Source: Sipunculus nudus (Eukaryota; Annelida; Sipuncula; Golfingiida; Sipunculidae). From it: a stretch of 64,000 nucleotides of DNA. Under the pieces are notes generated by a model. It saw only the letters and a program-made list of their open reading frames with translations. It was not told the origin of the DNA and made no database searches. Positions 37,583 to 49,494 of the stretch are shown here, one piece after another; position 1 is the first letter of the stretch; the number at the start of each line of letters is the position of its first letter. The stretch is from assembly GCA_026874595.1 (NCBI GenBank), contig CM049309.1:11584576-11648575 (forward strand), written 5' to 3'. Position numbers and translations under genes: made by a program.

Positions 37583-37585
37583 TCA
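37196..37585. other. Copy 2-specific segment
   Basis: About 390 bp not present in copies 1 and 3, ending in a CT/AT microsatellite (37503-37582). It stands in place of roughly 2 kb (9665-11720). Origin unknown. Confidence 0.55.
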
Positions 37586-39970
37586 TAAAGAAAAATATGC
37601 TTAGTTCTTTCCCGGTGATTTCGATACTCTCTCCTCATGTTCTTATTCTTTTGGTAAGGCTTAGCGACAATAAAATTCCTATATTTTCATATTTGACGAA
37701 TATTTGTACCATTTCATAAAGATCGTGGTCGATTTAAAGATGTCATGATGTCATGTCAAAACATGTAATGTTATATTTCCTGCTAAGATTAACTTACCTT
37801 AAAGGCTTTTCAAATGATGTCACGATAAGATGTCAGATAATGTTTCCTCACGGAGAACGCGCACTGTGACTCACCACAACATGGCTGTTCTCAAATACAA
37901 CCAAGGAACAGGTTTGTGGCACGTATAATTTAATTGTTTCACATAAATCTAGCAAATGTGTAAGCGAGAGTACTTGGATATGATATAAATCACACAGGGT
38001 TTGATAAGGGAAGTAAACGAACCATAATGCCCTGTTGTCTATGCACTGAGCAGGAAGCCCAGTTGATGAGATGAAGTGTAGTTTGGTTCTGCAGATGTAT
38101 CATAAGCAATGAAACATGATTCATCAGACATTTTATTAGGCTTCTTTGCTTAATAATTCAAGACATATGGGAGAATGCATTGTATTGCTATTATGGTAAA
38201 AAACTCAAAATCTCAACATTAGGCTACGGATACTAAATAAACAGAACAGAATACACATGAGGTCGCAACTCAAACTGAAAATCCGTTTCATGGTAACGAG
38301 TCATTTGAAGTAACGCTCACGATTTGGCTCTCGTCCATTAACCCACGCGAGCTATGCTTGTTTTTGTTCGTTCAAAAATTAAAAAACAAAAACAAAAAAT
38401 GCATTGGGATTAACAAATATGATAAATTTAAAAAAAAGGAATTTTTGCTAGCTCATGGTTGGTGTTGTTAGAAAGTATATTCATAGAGATAACGATTGGT
38501 CTGGTTTATGTCAAATGACAAGGTACTTGTAAGCCTTGATGCATTGTCAAAAATGGTTAAAATTTTTTGCATCCTGATAGAGCCTTTATGAGCGTTCCTC
38601 GCTGAATAGGCGAAGGCACTCTGACAGCCGGTAAGTTGGTCGTATCTCTAGTGTCAGAGGAACGAAAGGAGGCTTATGTGACGTCATTCATGACGTCAGG
38701 ACGATCGTTATACGTTGGCAGTAAGTATATTATGTTTTAAACCTAGTGCATTGGTTGGTTGGTTTGTTTGTAAAAATTGTAACTCCAAAAACTATGAACG
38801 GATTTCATTTAATTTAGGGTCGGACCAATAGAAAAATCCATGTAATTTTATAGTTAATTTGAATCTGATAGGATAATGTAATTTTGAAAATTGACTTCCC
38901 ATTGAGAAATATGATTATAACTTTATCCCGGTCAAAGGCCAGAGAAATTCACAGGTATCAGGGATCTTCTTTTTCTTAGCAGGAGAAGCTATCTCTGACA
39001 CCCCCCCCCCCCCCCACCAAAAAATATATTGTTGAGGGGGTGACCCCCTGTGCCTGATCTTCGGGCTGTAATGAAACCTCTCCTTCGTGTCACCCTCAAT
39101 CATAGAGCATACAGTTCTAATGATGCGCGGCCCTATCCTTACCATCTTAAAAATCTTAGTGGTAATATATGATCAATGAAATGTTTATATGGGGATAAAC
39201 TTTTCCTATTGAACAAATCTGCCTCATACATATAAGGAGATCATGAACGCATTACAAAAATAGGCGGAGAAGGTCATAACCTACAAAATTACATTAAGTG
39301 CAATGAGGATAATACATACTTAGGGCCCATAGGTGCAGTAGCTGCCGGCCCTGGTCCCGGTCATGTAATCCGAAATCAAATGGATTTCTGTAGATATAAA
39401 GGTTACATGAGTTCCTTGTTTACTTACATTGTATGTTTCAAATTGCAGCAGAGCCTTATTGGAAAATCAGTTGTCTTTTTGAAATAATTTATAATGAATA
39501 AAAAAGTAGTAGGTTAATAAGCTCATACATCCCTGGTATAGGCGTTATAAGGAGTTTTCTTAACATCAATTACAAATGGAAAAAAAGCGAAGTGAAATCA
39601 CATGAAATCGTTGGAAAAGGATTTTCAGTAGCTTGCTCTAACTTTATAACAATGCCTTTGTAACATTGTCATTTTAATTATACAAAAGGTAAATGTATTT
39701 TAAGCTTACTATCTAAAGTGATCGGAACAACATGGCTTCAGTATTTCAAACTTATGACTAGCAGTCAGTATAAGGTAATCTGACATGCGATAACCAAGTT
39801 TAAGGAGTTCCTGCCTTCGTTCGTTAGACCTGTTTATCTGGCAGGTGGGAAAGTGACTTTTATAAAAATCACAGACCCATCTCACTCATTTGAGTCTTTG
39901 TTTGGATGACCGTATTTATACGCGTAACATGCATTCTCGTAACAAACATACTTGTAACATGCATACTCAT
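37586..39970. other. Diverged right part of copy 2
   Basis: Aligns with 11.72-14.11 kb and 53.16-55.52 kb but with many substitutions and small indels. It contains R1 repeat sequence (37790-38640) and the S1 SINE fragment (39320-39420). No gene is supported. Confidence 0.6.
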
Positions 39971-41987
39971 AACACACTTGAACGCTCCTACACGGGCGTC
40001 CTTGCCTAATGAGATTTTCATTCTACTGAAAGCCTTGATGTACACGCAATTAACCTGTTAAAGTTCAAGTGGAATGGAGTACGCAGACCGAACTGATGCG
40101 GATTGGTGACCTAGTGCTGACAGAGTAATACCTGCAATTCACGATCCGTATTATATCCCGCGGATTTGACCATTGTTTTCTCAATACCAGGGTTTTAGTC
40201 ATATAATCGGCATCGGCGATATTTCAAAACAATTACACTGTACAGGCCTTACAAAGATGTAGAGCCTTGGTGTGAATCTTTGGTGCAAGTGTGACGTTAC
40301 TGACTCTACATGTATATTTTTAAAATAAAACTAGTACCAATGATACAAGTTGTTCTTAGTTTCCTTACCTTTTATCTCACTTGACCTGTATGCTTTGTCC
40401 GTCGTCTGACACCCCATCCGTCAACCCGTCTGGTCGTCCGATAAAAAGAAAAATCCTGCTCACAAAATTTGCTGGTCCTATGAATCTCTTAATAGACACC
40501 TTTGGACATCCTTGAAAATCTAGAGTAAGGTGACCGAATCTTATATAAAAAACTGCTGTATAAGAAAAATTCCTGCATGTATTACAATGTACTTGTCTCT
40601 TGCTTTACACACTGCTCATGGACATGGAAAACAGCTGCTAAAGCCTGTTGGCGCCACCTGTTTTTTTTTTTTTCATTTTGTTGTTTTTTTCTATTGTTAG
40701 AGCATATTTTTTTTCTGTTTTGAGTCCGCTAATCACAGCAATCGTATCAGTTGCTCGCCTGTGATTTATCTTGTGTCCTGAAACCATGTATATAATACGA
40801 ATTCACCAAGGTCATATATGCATGAAATACACTACACATGCATTTTATAGATCATCAACATGGCTCAAGAAAAACACAAAATGCCGTTGTTGTGTGTATC
40901 GTTCAAGGGATAATTTTTGTTTATATAAAACAATTATTATATAAAAAGCAGAGTCATGAGGTTTTCATGGTTGCCCTTGTTAAATTTATTCATTTCGGAT
41001 CAAACATATTTGCTACAGTCCCTATGCAGGCAACGTCTGATATAATAAGATTATAACTAAATAAACAATATTCAAGTCTTTAATTACAGTGAATGTATTA
41101 CATAACACTTCAAATATTAGGTTGGGGGTCGATTAATAAGCGCTGGTGCACAACACCCCAACCGTCGTTTAAGGCTTTAAACTCCAATAACGCCCGCCAG
41201 GACGCGCGGTTTGTCACGGCCCTGGAATTCAAAACGCCCGCTTCACGCCCGCTAAAGCTTATTTTACATACCCGTAATTGGAGCAAGTTTTGGGGGTGAA
41301 ATATCTGTTGTCATCCATCATATTTGTACTTAAATGAAAGAGCAAAACGTCAAGAGTTGTTCTAACATGTGACCAAGATTCAAGCTGGCGCGGACGCCGA
41401 CTTGTTGGAAAAAATAAAAATGACTGTGTGTCATGTATTGGCCCTGGAAAACCATGTTTTACCGATATCATATAATAAGATGAGTATTTATATTAAATAT
41501 TAACACATTTTCATAACTAAAAATCGAAGATACTGTCATAAATTATGTCGTATATATGTGATGTCTGATTGTTTACTTGTGATCATTTCTGGGCCAAAAG
41601 AATCTATATGTACAATCGTAATCGGGCACAATCGGCCGTGCACAAGAACTGTCAATCATACTTAGAGGCTTTTTGGATTGAAAATAAAATTAATGCCGTC
41701 TTAATGTAGAAAGAGCAAGATAATTTATGGATATAGTTAATTTTCCAATGTAAAATGTAAAAATAACTTTTTACTTCATGAAATATTGATGTAATTATTA
41801 TACGACGTACGTGGAACTGTACGCCTGCACCCAGATCCTTGAATATGTAAGACAAGATAGTAAGTGACTTATACGCTTAAACAAATGTGTATTAATACGG
41901 TTTTAACACATACTGAACAGATTTTACAAATTATGTGAAGTACTTCCTGTATATGTATACATGTGTATGTGCACGTGTGCGCGCGTT

Positions 41988-42061
<74 letters not shown>

Positions 42062-44030
42062 TGTATATAGTATGTGCGTATATTATAATTTCCATTAGTG
42101 ATTGTAAACAGCACTGTCACTGCCAGTGAAACAGATTTTAGGCGGAGCTGCAATGCATCCTTAAATATATATGGCACATAGCAAATTATAAAAAATATTT
42201 TATATTATGAATTGAAGTAAATACTTTTTTATAATTAATGTAGGCCTTTAACAGGCTATTCATTGTTGTAAGGAATAGGTCTGCGTTAAATTTTTGTACC
42301 TTTTAAACATAAAATCTTACCACTAATACCAGAACTTAACTCCTTTTTATATTTCATCCATATCAATTTCTCAAATCGGTTTCATTCGCTGCCTATATTC
42401 ATAAAATATATACCGCATACCGCAGACCGCATATATATCACATATACCGTGCGCCCGGTATTAACGCCGCTTTCTATTGATATCGCTCTCAAAACCCAGT
42501 CACCGTGCATGCATGGCCCAGGGAATACATATGGAAAATGTGACGTGGCCACAAGCTGATAATCCTTTCAAGTCATACGGCGGAGTCAGTCTCAGTCATA
42601 ATACAATCAGGACAAATGAATAAAATGCATTCGCCAATCTTAAATTAGAAGCTATAGCATATATACATATAGTGACGGTGACACAGTGAAAGTAAAATAT
42701 AAAGACCAAAGATGCGGATTTTCGATATGCATGCGAACGGTGTATTCAACATGACGAGAAACCAGGTGGACAAATTAGACTGAAATCCAATCATTCCTTT
42801 CCATTGCTGTAAGATAAGATTAAAAAGACGCAGGTATACAAATATATCTATATTGCAAAATGTTTGATGGCTTTGTCTCAAACTTGCCCCTTTCGAAGAT
42901 CTAAAATACCACAGGGTGTCGGCTTCTATTTTTACCCATCCGATCATTTTTACGTTTCATTGAGTTTTATTTGCACAAGGCAATTTTCCTATCACACAGA
43001 AGATGTAGGCGGAAAGACAGCACACATAATGTGGCCAACCAGGTGGGGATTCGGAGTGAAAATTACCACTTTGAATTAGCATCTATTACATCAATCTTCA
43101 AAGGATAATGACATCATTTACAATGTTCGGGAACGGTTACCGAACAACATGTATAAAAGCATGGTCCGCGTCTCTTCAGCTGACGGGACTGGTGAATACA
43201 AAATAATTAAATAAAAAAAACACCCAAGAGATCATAACTTATTAGAAGTTTTTGAAATATTCCAGGTGCTTCTTTAGAATTATTGAATTGTTGCTGCATG
43301 CTGTTTTATAATTAAATGGAACCCTGCATCTCCGTGTAATTACCACCTTGCAGCCTGGAGAAACCACATGTTTTATCAGCAATGACTTCTGACTATATGG
43401 GGGCTCAAAAATGTAATTACAAAGTTGCATACGGAGGTTACCAGATTAGATATATGATTTTAGGTTAGTTCTCGTGTATACATTTAGTGAACCAAGGAAT
43501 TGTGCGTCTCAATAAATAAAAATAAACTTCCTACTTTTCTTCAAGTGAAGTTGAATTGAATACATGTAATTAAATATGTTATATTAATTTTATATAACGT
43601 AATTATGCTTCATTTAAATGTCACTGAAATAAAGTGCAAATTGAAGTCCAGGATATGTAAGTGAGGATATGAACGTGCAATTTTTCTCCAAGATATCAGA
43701 ATATACTGCTATGAAATCTTAGTAACTAGGCATAATTTTGATAGGCATTGCTGGACTTACGTAGCACTATATATTTGAATAACATAACATACATAAAAAT
43801 GAACTGTGAAAAACATGTTCTTTGGTGTTACTTCACGGTTAAGTATCGTTTTCCCACGTTTATAAACTTTGGTATTATGTGTTTGGTATTATGCAATTTT
43901 ATTATTGCATGAAATGTTAACAACCAGAGAAGACACGATTTCCCAGATTTTTATTTTTTAAATCCATCAGCGATTTGTTTTTGCCTGCACATGTTAAAAT
44001 GAATTAATTTGACATAAAAAGGTATAGTAA
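39971..44030. other. Unique non-coding stretch
   Basis: Not matched elsewhere in the window. Contains a TA microsatellite at 41995-42059 and otherwise no gene, RNA or element I can support. Confidence 0.5.
41995..42059. repeat. (GT)n/(AT)n microsatellite
   Basis: A short GT run passes into a long TA run with one internal AAA interruption. Confidence 0.9.
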
Positions 44031-44545
44031 AGGTAACCAGATAGTTAGTGCATTTTACACCCATGAATTATATATCCTGCACATTGCACAAAAGTAAATA
44101 GTTTTTATTGCGATGCCCCTTATAACAAGCATAAATATATATTAAAAAAAACGAGAATTTACCTTTATTTACCTGATGTTACCTGTGCTGGTGAGTATAT
44201 TTTTACAGGTAGCAATAGCCAAAATTGAAATACACAAGTCTCGTGGCTGTGCAGTTGATTAAAAGATAGCTTCTGCATATTGTTTTGACTCCTTGAAAAA
44301 TTTCCTTTCCACATTTGAAATGAAACATTGTCTTAATATTCTGTACTTGCAAAGGTAATTAAATCTGTTTAAGATCAAAGGTATCATTTTAGGTAACCAA
44401 ATAAATAGTGTAGTTATTACCTGTAATTCATAAATTTTACTCTTGGCACTCAAAATTACGTTTTTTTTGTTCTCCCTTATAACACGTATAATTATAAACT
44501 TCATTAAAAAATAATTTACCTGTATTTACCTGAACTCACCTTTTT
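44031..44545. repeat. Diverged direct repeat, about 360-bp period
   Basis: 44031-44175 and 44391-44545 align through ggtaacca.ata, a 'ccttataaca' block, 'attaaaaaa' and the ending 'tttacct.tatttacctga'. A further 'ttacctgtttttatctg' at 44632 may be a third, shorter unit. Confidence 0.5.
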
Positions 44546-44989
44546 TATCAAATGATTAATGGGTTACCTGAACAGGATGAAGGGGTCACTTTGGTGATAT
44601 ACCAGTGAGTGAAAATACAGGTAGTAGGGATTTACCTGTTTTTATCTGTACTCAGTTACATACATATCAAACCAGGTATGTAGAAAATAAATAAAGTAAC
44701 ATAAAGGACATATACCTGACAGTAAATGCTGAAAATTTCACAAAGATACCTTTAACAGTTACTGAGTTAATGTCTCTTATATAGATTCATGTCAAAATGG
44801 TGAAAAATGCAAAATTAATCTGAACAGTAGGAGTGTGACAATCCGCAGGCTTATCTGAACAGTAAAGAGTTAAGCATATCTTGAGGTGCCAAATTACCTA
44901 AAATATATGCTGTTAGCCTGTTAAACGCTCATAAACGTCTCAAACAATTCGTTTGGACTCGCTTCTACTATACGTTTAGAAGGAGCAGG

Positions 44990-45400
44990 TCATGCTCAAC
45001 CATGTGAGTTCAGCTCTGTCCAGTTTACTATACGGGCTTGTGTTGAGGATGTACTATCATGGATGACCAGCGACAATCTAAAACTGAATACTTTACAGAC
45101 GAGACTGAAATCTTGCCTGTTGGATCTTAGCCCCTCCATAGTATTACTGACAATGAGTCAAATGAGAGCTGCACTGATCCTTTTCAAAATTCAGTGAAGT
45201 ATCTAGCCGTTAAGATTGATCGGAAGCTGTCAATGCATGATCATATTAGTAGTATATGTCGTTCGGCATGTTAAGAGCTCCGCCTCATAGCTTCCTTCCG
45301 GTGTTTCCTCCCTGCTTATGCATGCTGTCGGCTCATATGCGCCACAGTAATATCTCGCCTGTAATTCAGTTCATGCTGGGTTACACCATAGCAACGGCAT
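44990..45400 (+). mobile_element. LINE reverse-transcriptase remnant
   Basis: The plus strand reads CVEDVLSWMTSDNLKLNT, then after frame breaks SVKYLAVKIDRKLSMHDHIS and ICRSAC.ELRLIASF. These fit consecutive parts of a CR1/jockey-type reverse transcriptase (WM..N.LKLN; VKYLGV.ID..L....HI). Stops and frameshifts make it inactive. Confidence 0.65.
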
Positions 45401-46240
45401 AGCAAATTAACGCCCAGGGCTTGAGCCAAACACGAATCAGAATGTCCACAGCCACCTGTAACACTGTACACTGACATTCGGAATGCCTCGGCCGTTTCCG
45501 TTGGCTTTTAGCCTCGGATTTATGTATGGCCGAATCATACTCTACAAAATTTGGAAGAATTCGCCGGAAATCCACCGGGTTGTCATTTCTAGCGACTCGG
45601 TAAAAAAAATCAAATTTCCACTTAAAACAGATATGCAATAATAATTTGTATAATATGGACTTTATATGTTGCAAAACATCAACTATTACCAGGTTCCGAC
45701 AGAAATTTATCCAGAAAAATTTAGTTTATGACAAATGTCTCATTCATTGTCCTTCCGGGGTGGACTTTCTTGCATAAACTGTATCCTCGGGTGGTCCAGA
45801 TTAGTAAACATGGGATTTTCCCTCTGTTTCTTTGATAAATGTTGTCTTATAGCTTTAAAGGGTAGATATACAAGGACTGGCAGTATCTGTACACAAAATA
45901 CATTGTTTTGTTTTTGCAAAGCGCACCACAGATGTGCTGTAGGCCTGTCATGGCTTTGACATTACCGGGATACTTTTCAAGGCGGCCCTCCATGTACATC
46001 CGAGGCCAGAAAAACTGGAAAGTTCATTGCTGTGAAATGACCGTTGTTCATTCGTTCGCTTTCAAGATTTTTACTTTTCACTTAGCAACCTGTAAAGCAT
46101 TAACCCTGTTTATTATAATAATTTAAATGAAACTCAACCGTCTCGGTATCTATGCCAATATGGTTATATTATAAGTCTAAATTGACCTGGAACAAAATGT
46201 ATTTTGTAACCTTTGTATGCATATTTGTATTTTTTAAATG

Positions 46241-46303
<63 letters not shown>

Positions 46304-46520
46304 ATCTTTTAATCAGATCCCGACATGAATATACCTTTATTTTTGCCTTAGACTTCATATATGCATTCTGAAAAATATTCCTAACGTCAAAACAATTTTT
46401 AACTGTTCTTCTGTATAAATGATTTTGCTATTTATCAATAACTACATTTTTATCAATAAAAAATCTGCATGACACACAATACTTAATCTTCAAATGACAG
46501 AATCTTTATATCATTAACTT
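45401..46520. other. Non-coding stretch left of gene D
   Basis: 45401-46009 is unassigned. 46010-46520 is a strongly diverged counterpart of 4600-5050, interrupted by a TA microsatellite (46244-46301). Confidence 0.5.
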
Positions 46521-46526
46521 TTTATT
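46521..46526 (-). promoter_or_regulatory. Polyadenylation signal of gene D
   Basis: AATAAA on the minus strand about 177 bp past the stop codon. It lies just outside the tract that is nearly identical to gene C, in flanking DNA that is otherwise diverged. Confidence 0.45.
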
Positions 46527-46702
46527 GCTCTCTTAGAGGAACATCGAGGATAAGTTATCTATCAGAATTTGCTGAAACCGCTTTGTCCTCGAAACAGCAC
46601 TTGCTTTCATGAACAGTTTGCCAGATACATTTCAGTGGTCCGGCAAAAGGAGTCAATAGAATTGCATTGCATCAAGCCGACAACACCACCACCACCATGT
46701 TA

Positions 46703-49494
46703 TCAGCCAAGGGCCTCTGGCGCCAACTTAGATAACACCCTCGTTTCGTCTGCTGAAGCCGAATGACTTTTCCTGTCCAGGTCTGTCCAATGAATAATGG
46801 GGCGTTCAGAGCCTGGACGCCAAGGGAGATGCAGATCGTAGATTAGGAAGTCGTACATATACATTTCATGTGGTGCCACGTAGTGAAGTGATGCTGTTCC
46901 AGTACTCAATGCATATGTCTTGGAATACTGGAATGAAGAAATTTTCCGTGTATAATGTCAAACTTTTTTTTTTTATTTTACATGGTAATGGCATGACCGG
47001 GTAGTAATAGTCCTATAGATTAGTGGAATGTTTGCTCAGCAACCTAAAAAGAAGAGTATAACACTCAAAAACGTTGCACCCTGATAGACCTAATGTCAGG
47101 ATTTCTCATAAAAAATCAAATGTAGTCTTCTAGGTCTTAAATTTGCATCTTAGGATTAGTCAATAAACTTACCCGACTATTAAATATGTTTCTGTAGTTT
47201 AGCTCCGGATGATGTCGTTTCATCCAGCTCATTGGATTGAATTCATGGAATATGCTGCGTCCCCTGACGTCCAGGGCGTGTAAACGCGTGATGTTTAATG
47301 CCGTCATGCAGCGTCCAATAGCTACATCTTCTGCACCGTTCTTGGGACATTGGGGGTTGGAAGCCCCAAGAGTAGCTAATCTCCGCGCCGCCTCGCGGCT
47401 AAGCAGGTAACTAAATCATACAGTTCTTATATTAGTAATCCATTATAATTAACAAAAATATTTTAAATGATTGTGTGTGTTCCATATTGATTTAAGTAAT
47501 TAAGACATAGACAGTGTAAAAAGCTGTAAACACCAGTCACTATTTTAAACGACATTCAAGAAAAGGCGTTTCCTTTCTAGAGTTACCCCCTCCATATTTA
47601 ACCACAATAAACAATACAAATGTATTTTATTCCATTTTTGATAATACGTGTAAAATATTCTTCATTCTCTTAAGAATTTTGATAGTGCAGCAAAGTGAAC
47701 CTGTTCATATATGATGGAGTTAGAGTCCTTATTCTTCTTACATGAAAATATATGTATTTTATGGTTCGTAAGCGTATCAAGGTCGAAACACCCTGAAGTA
47801 ACGGTAATTGGCATTTTTATTATCTTTGGGGAATATAGACAACTTTAATGGTATTTTGTATGCATGTCCTAGAAATTTACCTCATGTCTACGTTATACAT
47901 TTTAATTAAGGACATGTAAATTAAATGCAGTTTTACTGGATCTTTAACAGAAAATCTGCACGTTGCTATCGGTAAAAAGCGCTCCGCGGCTGATCACAGA
48001 AACTGTTGGCCCACATTTTGTTAGAAAATTTTGTTAGGAATGTAGGGAAGCATATTTTTCCGCTTTGCCGCTCACGCCAGTATGTATCTTACCCTGCCCC
48101 ACCGCTGTGATAGTAATAATCACGATTAGCATGCAAAAGGCTTTGCCCGATGTAGTATGCCTTTCCAGGGTCCAGGTCGGAGACGGCTAATCTCAGATTA
48201 TCCACGATAACGTAGGTATCGTCGTCACACTTCATGTACCAATCAACAATCTCTTTATATTTGTCGTAGGACCACCAGAACAGGGCGTAGCTCTTGTTCA
48301 CTAGCGTCTTCCTGTCGTCAGGTATAGACAGAGGCACCCCTCGCTCCAAATTATAATGCGAGCCTTTATTCTTAGTGTAGAAAAAATGAGGCTGGTCGCA
48401 TCTCTTTGCCCAAGTGTTACTTACAGCCTTTGTTTTACTCTCAAAGTTGACTGTTCTTGTCAGTATACCACACATAATTACAGGGGGTTTCCTATTCATT
48501 TCTTTAGATTCTTGATATTTACCTGAAGACAAAATAAAAAAAATCATATTTAGTGTTAATCAATATTGTTCTTCATTTTAAATCAATAATTTAATGGCAA
48601 AGATGTTTATTTGTGTAACAGCCCTTCTTATGGCAACATAAAAATCAGAATATTTGTCAATTTAGGAAAAACATGTCAGACAATTTAGTACCTTGCACAA
48701 TGTAACAGTTATATTTTTGATTTACAACCTTGGCTTTCTTTCAGGCAGAGGACTTTTATTTTTATCACGCAGTTCAGATAATGCATGTGTATATTTATTT
48801 GTCACTGATTTTTTATCAAATAGATATAATTTGAATAGCTGTACAATTTCTCATATAAGATAACACATAATGGACAGGGGTTCCTTCTTTCGTTACCATA
48901 AATTATTGACCTGATTCTGGAGCTGAGAAATAGCACGACTATTTTATCTCAAACTTTGATTTGATGCCATGGTAAGGCGGTTCCAGGTTATTGGAAAGGG
49001 ACAGGTGTGTCATTTAAAAGGGGGAATCAGTATTCTAAAACTTCCCAACCATAGCGGGTTTAGCCTGTTAAATTCGGAAAGATCGAACAGGGGTTTAAAC
49101 CCACTAGACACCCCAGTAGCAAGCACTTACGACGTTTAGGACACAAAACGAAAATTCAGTTTTACATATTATTCCTCCAAGTCTCTAGAAATTTAACGAA
49201 ATAACAACTCGAAGTTACAGGAGCAACATATATCTGGTGTTGTTCACCAGTTTCTAACTTTCTTTTGGATATATAGCTCTCAGATTTTTTTCAGTCATCA
49301 ATATACTTAATCTAATATACATCACGTAGAGTGTGTTAAATTGTCTTATCTACTAAGAATAGTTACCTGTGTCATTGTCAATCATCTGCAACAGGCCTGG
49401 TCTGAGATGAGTAGCAAGAAATACAATTGAAACAATTATAACGAGACCTTGAACAAATATGTAAATCATCCGAGAAGATGCCATTTTAGATGAT
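46703..49494 (-). CDS. Gene D: C1GALT1-like beta-1,3-galactosyltransferase, four exons
   Basis: Exons on the minus strand: 49377-49494, 48093-48522, 47173-47410 and 46703-46927; exon lengths equal those of gene C (118, 430, 238, 225), 336 residues. The last exon translates identically to gene C, including the C-terminus DETRVLSKLAPEALG, and the YQESKEMN stem insert is present. Catalytic motifs are intact: CDDDTYV (DDD 139-141), HSGGAG|YLLSREAARRL, EDVAIGRCM. Differences from C are few (for example ALFWWSYDK, GQSLLHANRDYYYH, and MIDNDTG for MVDNDTG at the exon 1 end). The near-identity with gene C covers introns as well as exons, which points to recent conversion or duplication rather than purifying selection. 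Family role as for gene C. Confidence 0.87.

Larger units (their letters stand above)
28135..39970. repeat. Duplicated block, copy 2 (contains gene C)
   Basis: It begins about 100 bp after the putative end of gene B and aligns with copy 1 from its first base. Similarity is very high to about 36.6 kb. Then 37196-37585 replaces about 2 kb of the other copies (9665-11720), and 37.6-39.97 kb aligns with copies 1 and 3 at visibly lower identity. Alignment ends shortly after the 'cgtaacaaacatact' string near 39.95 kb. Confidence 0.88.

Noticed and set aside
41100-41300. Locally GC-rich segment with an open frame
   Set aside because: Checked for inverted ends and protein motifs; found neither.
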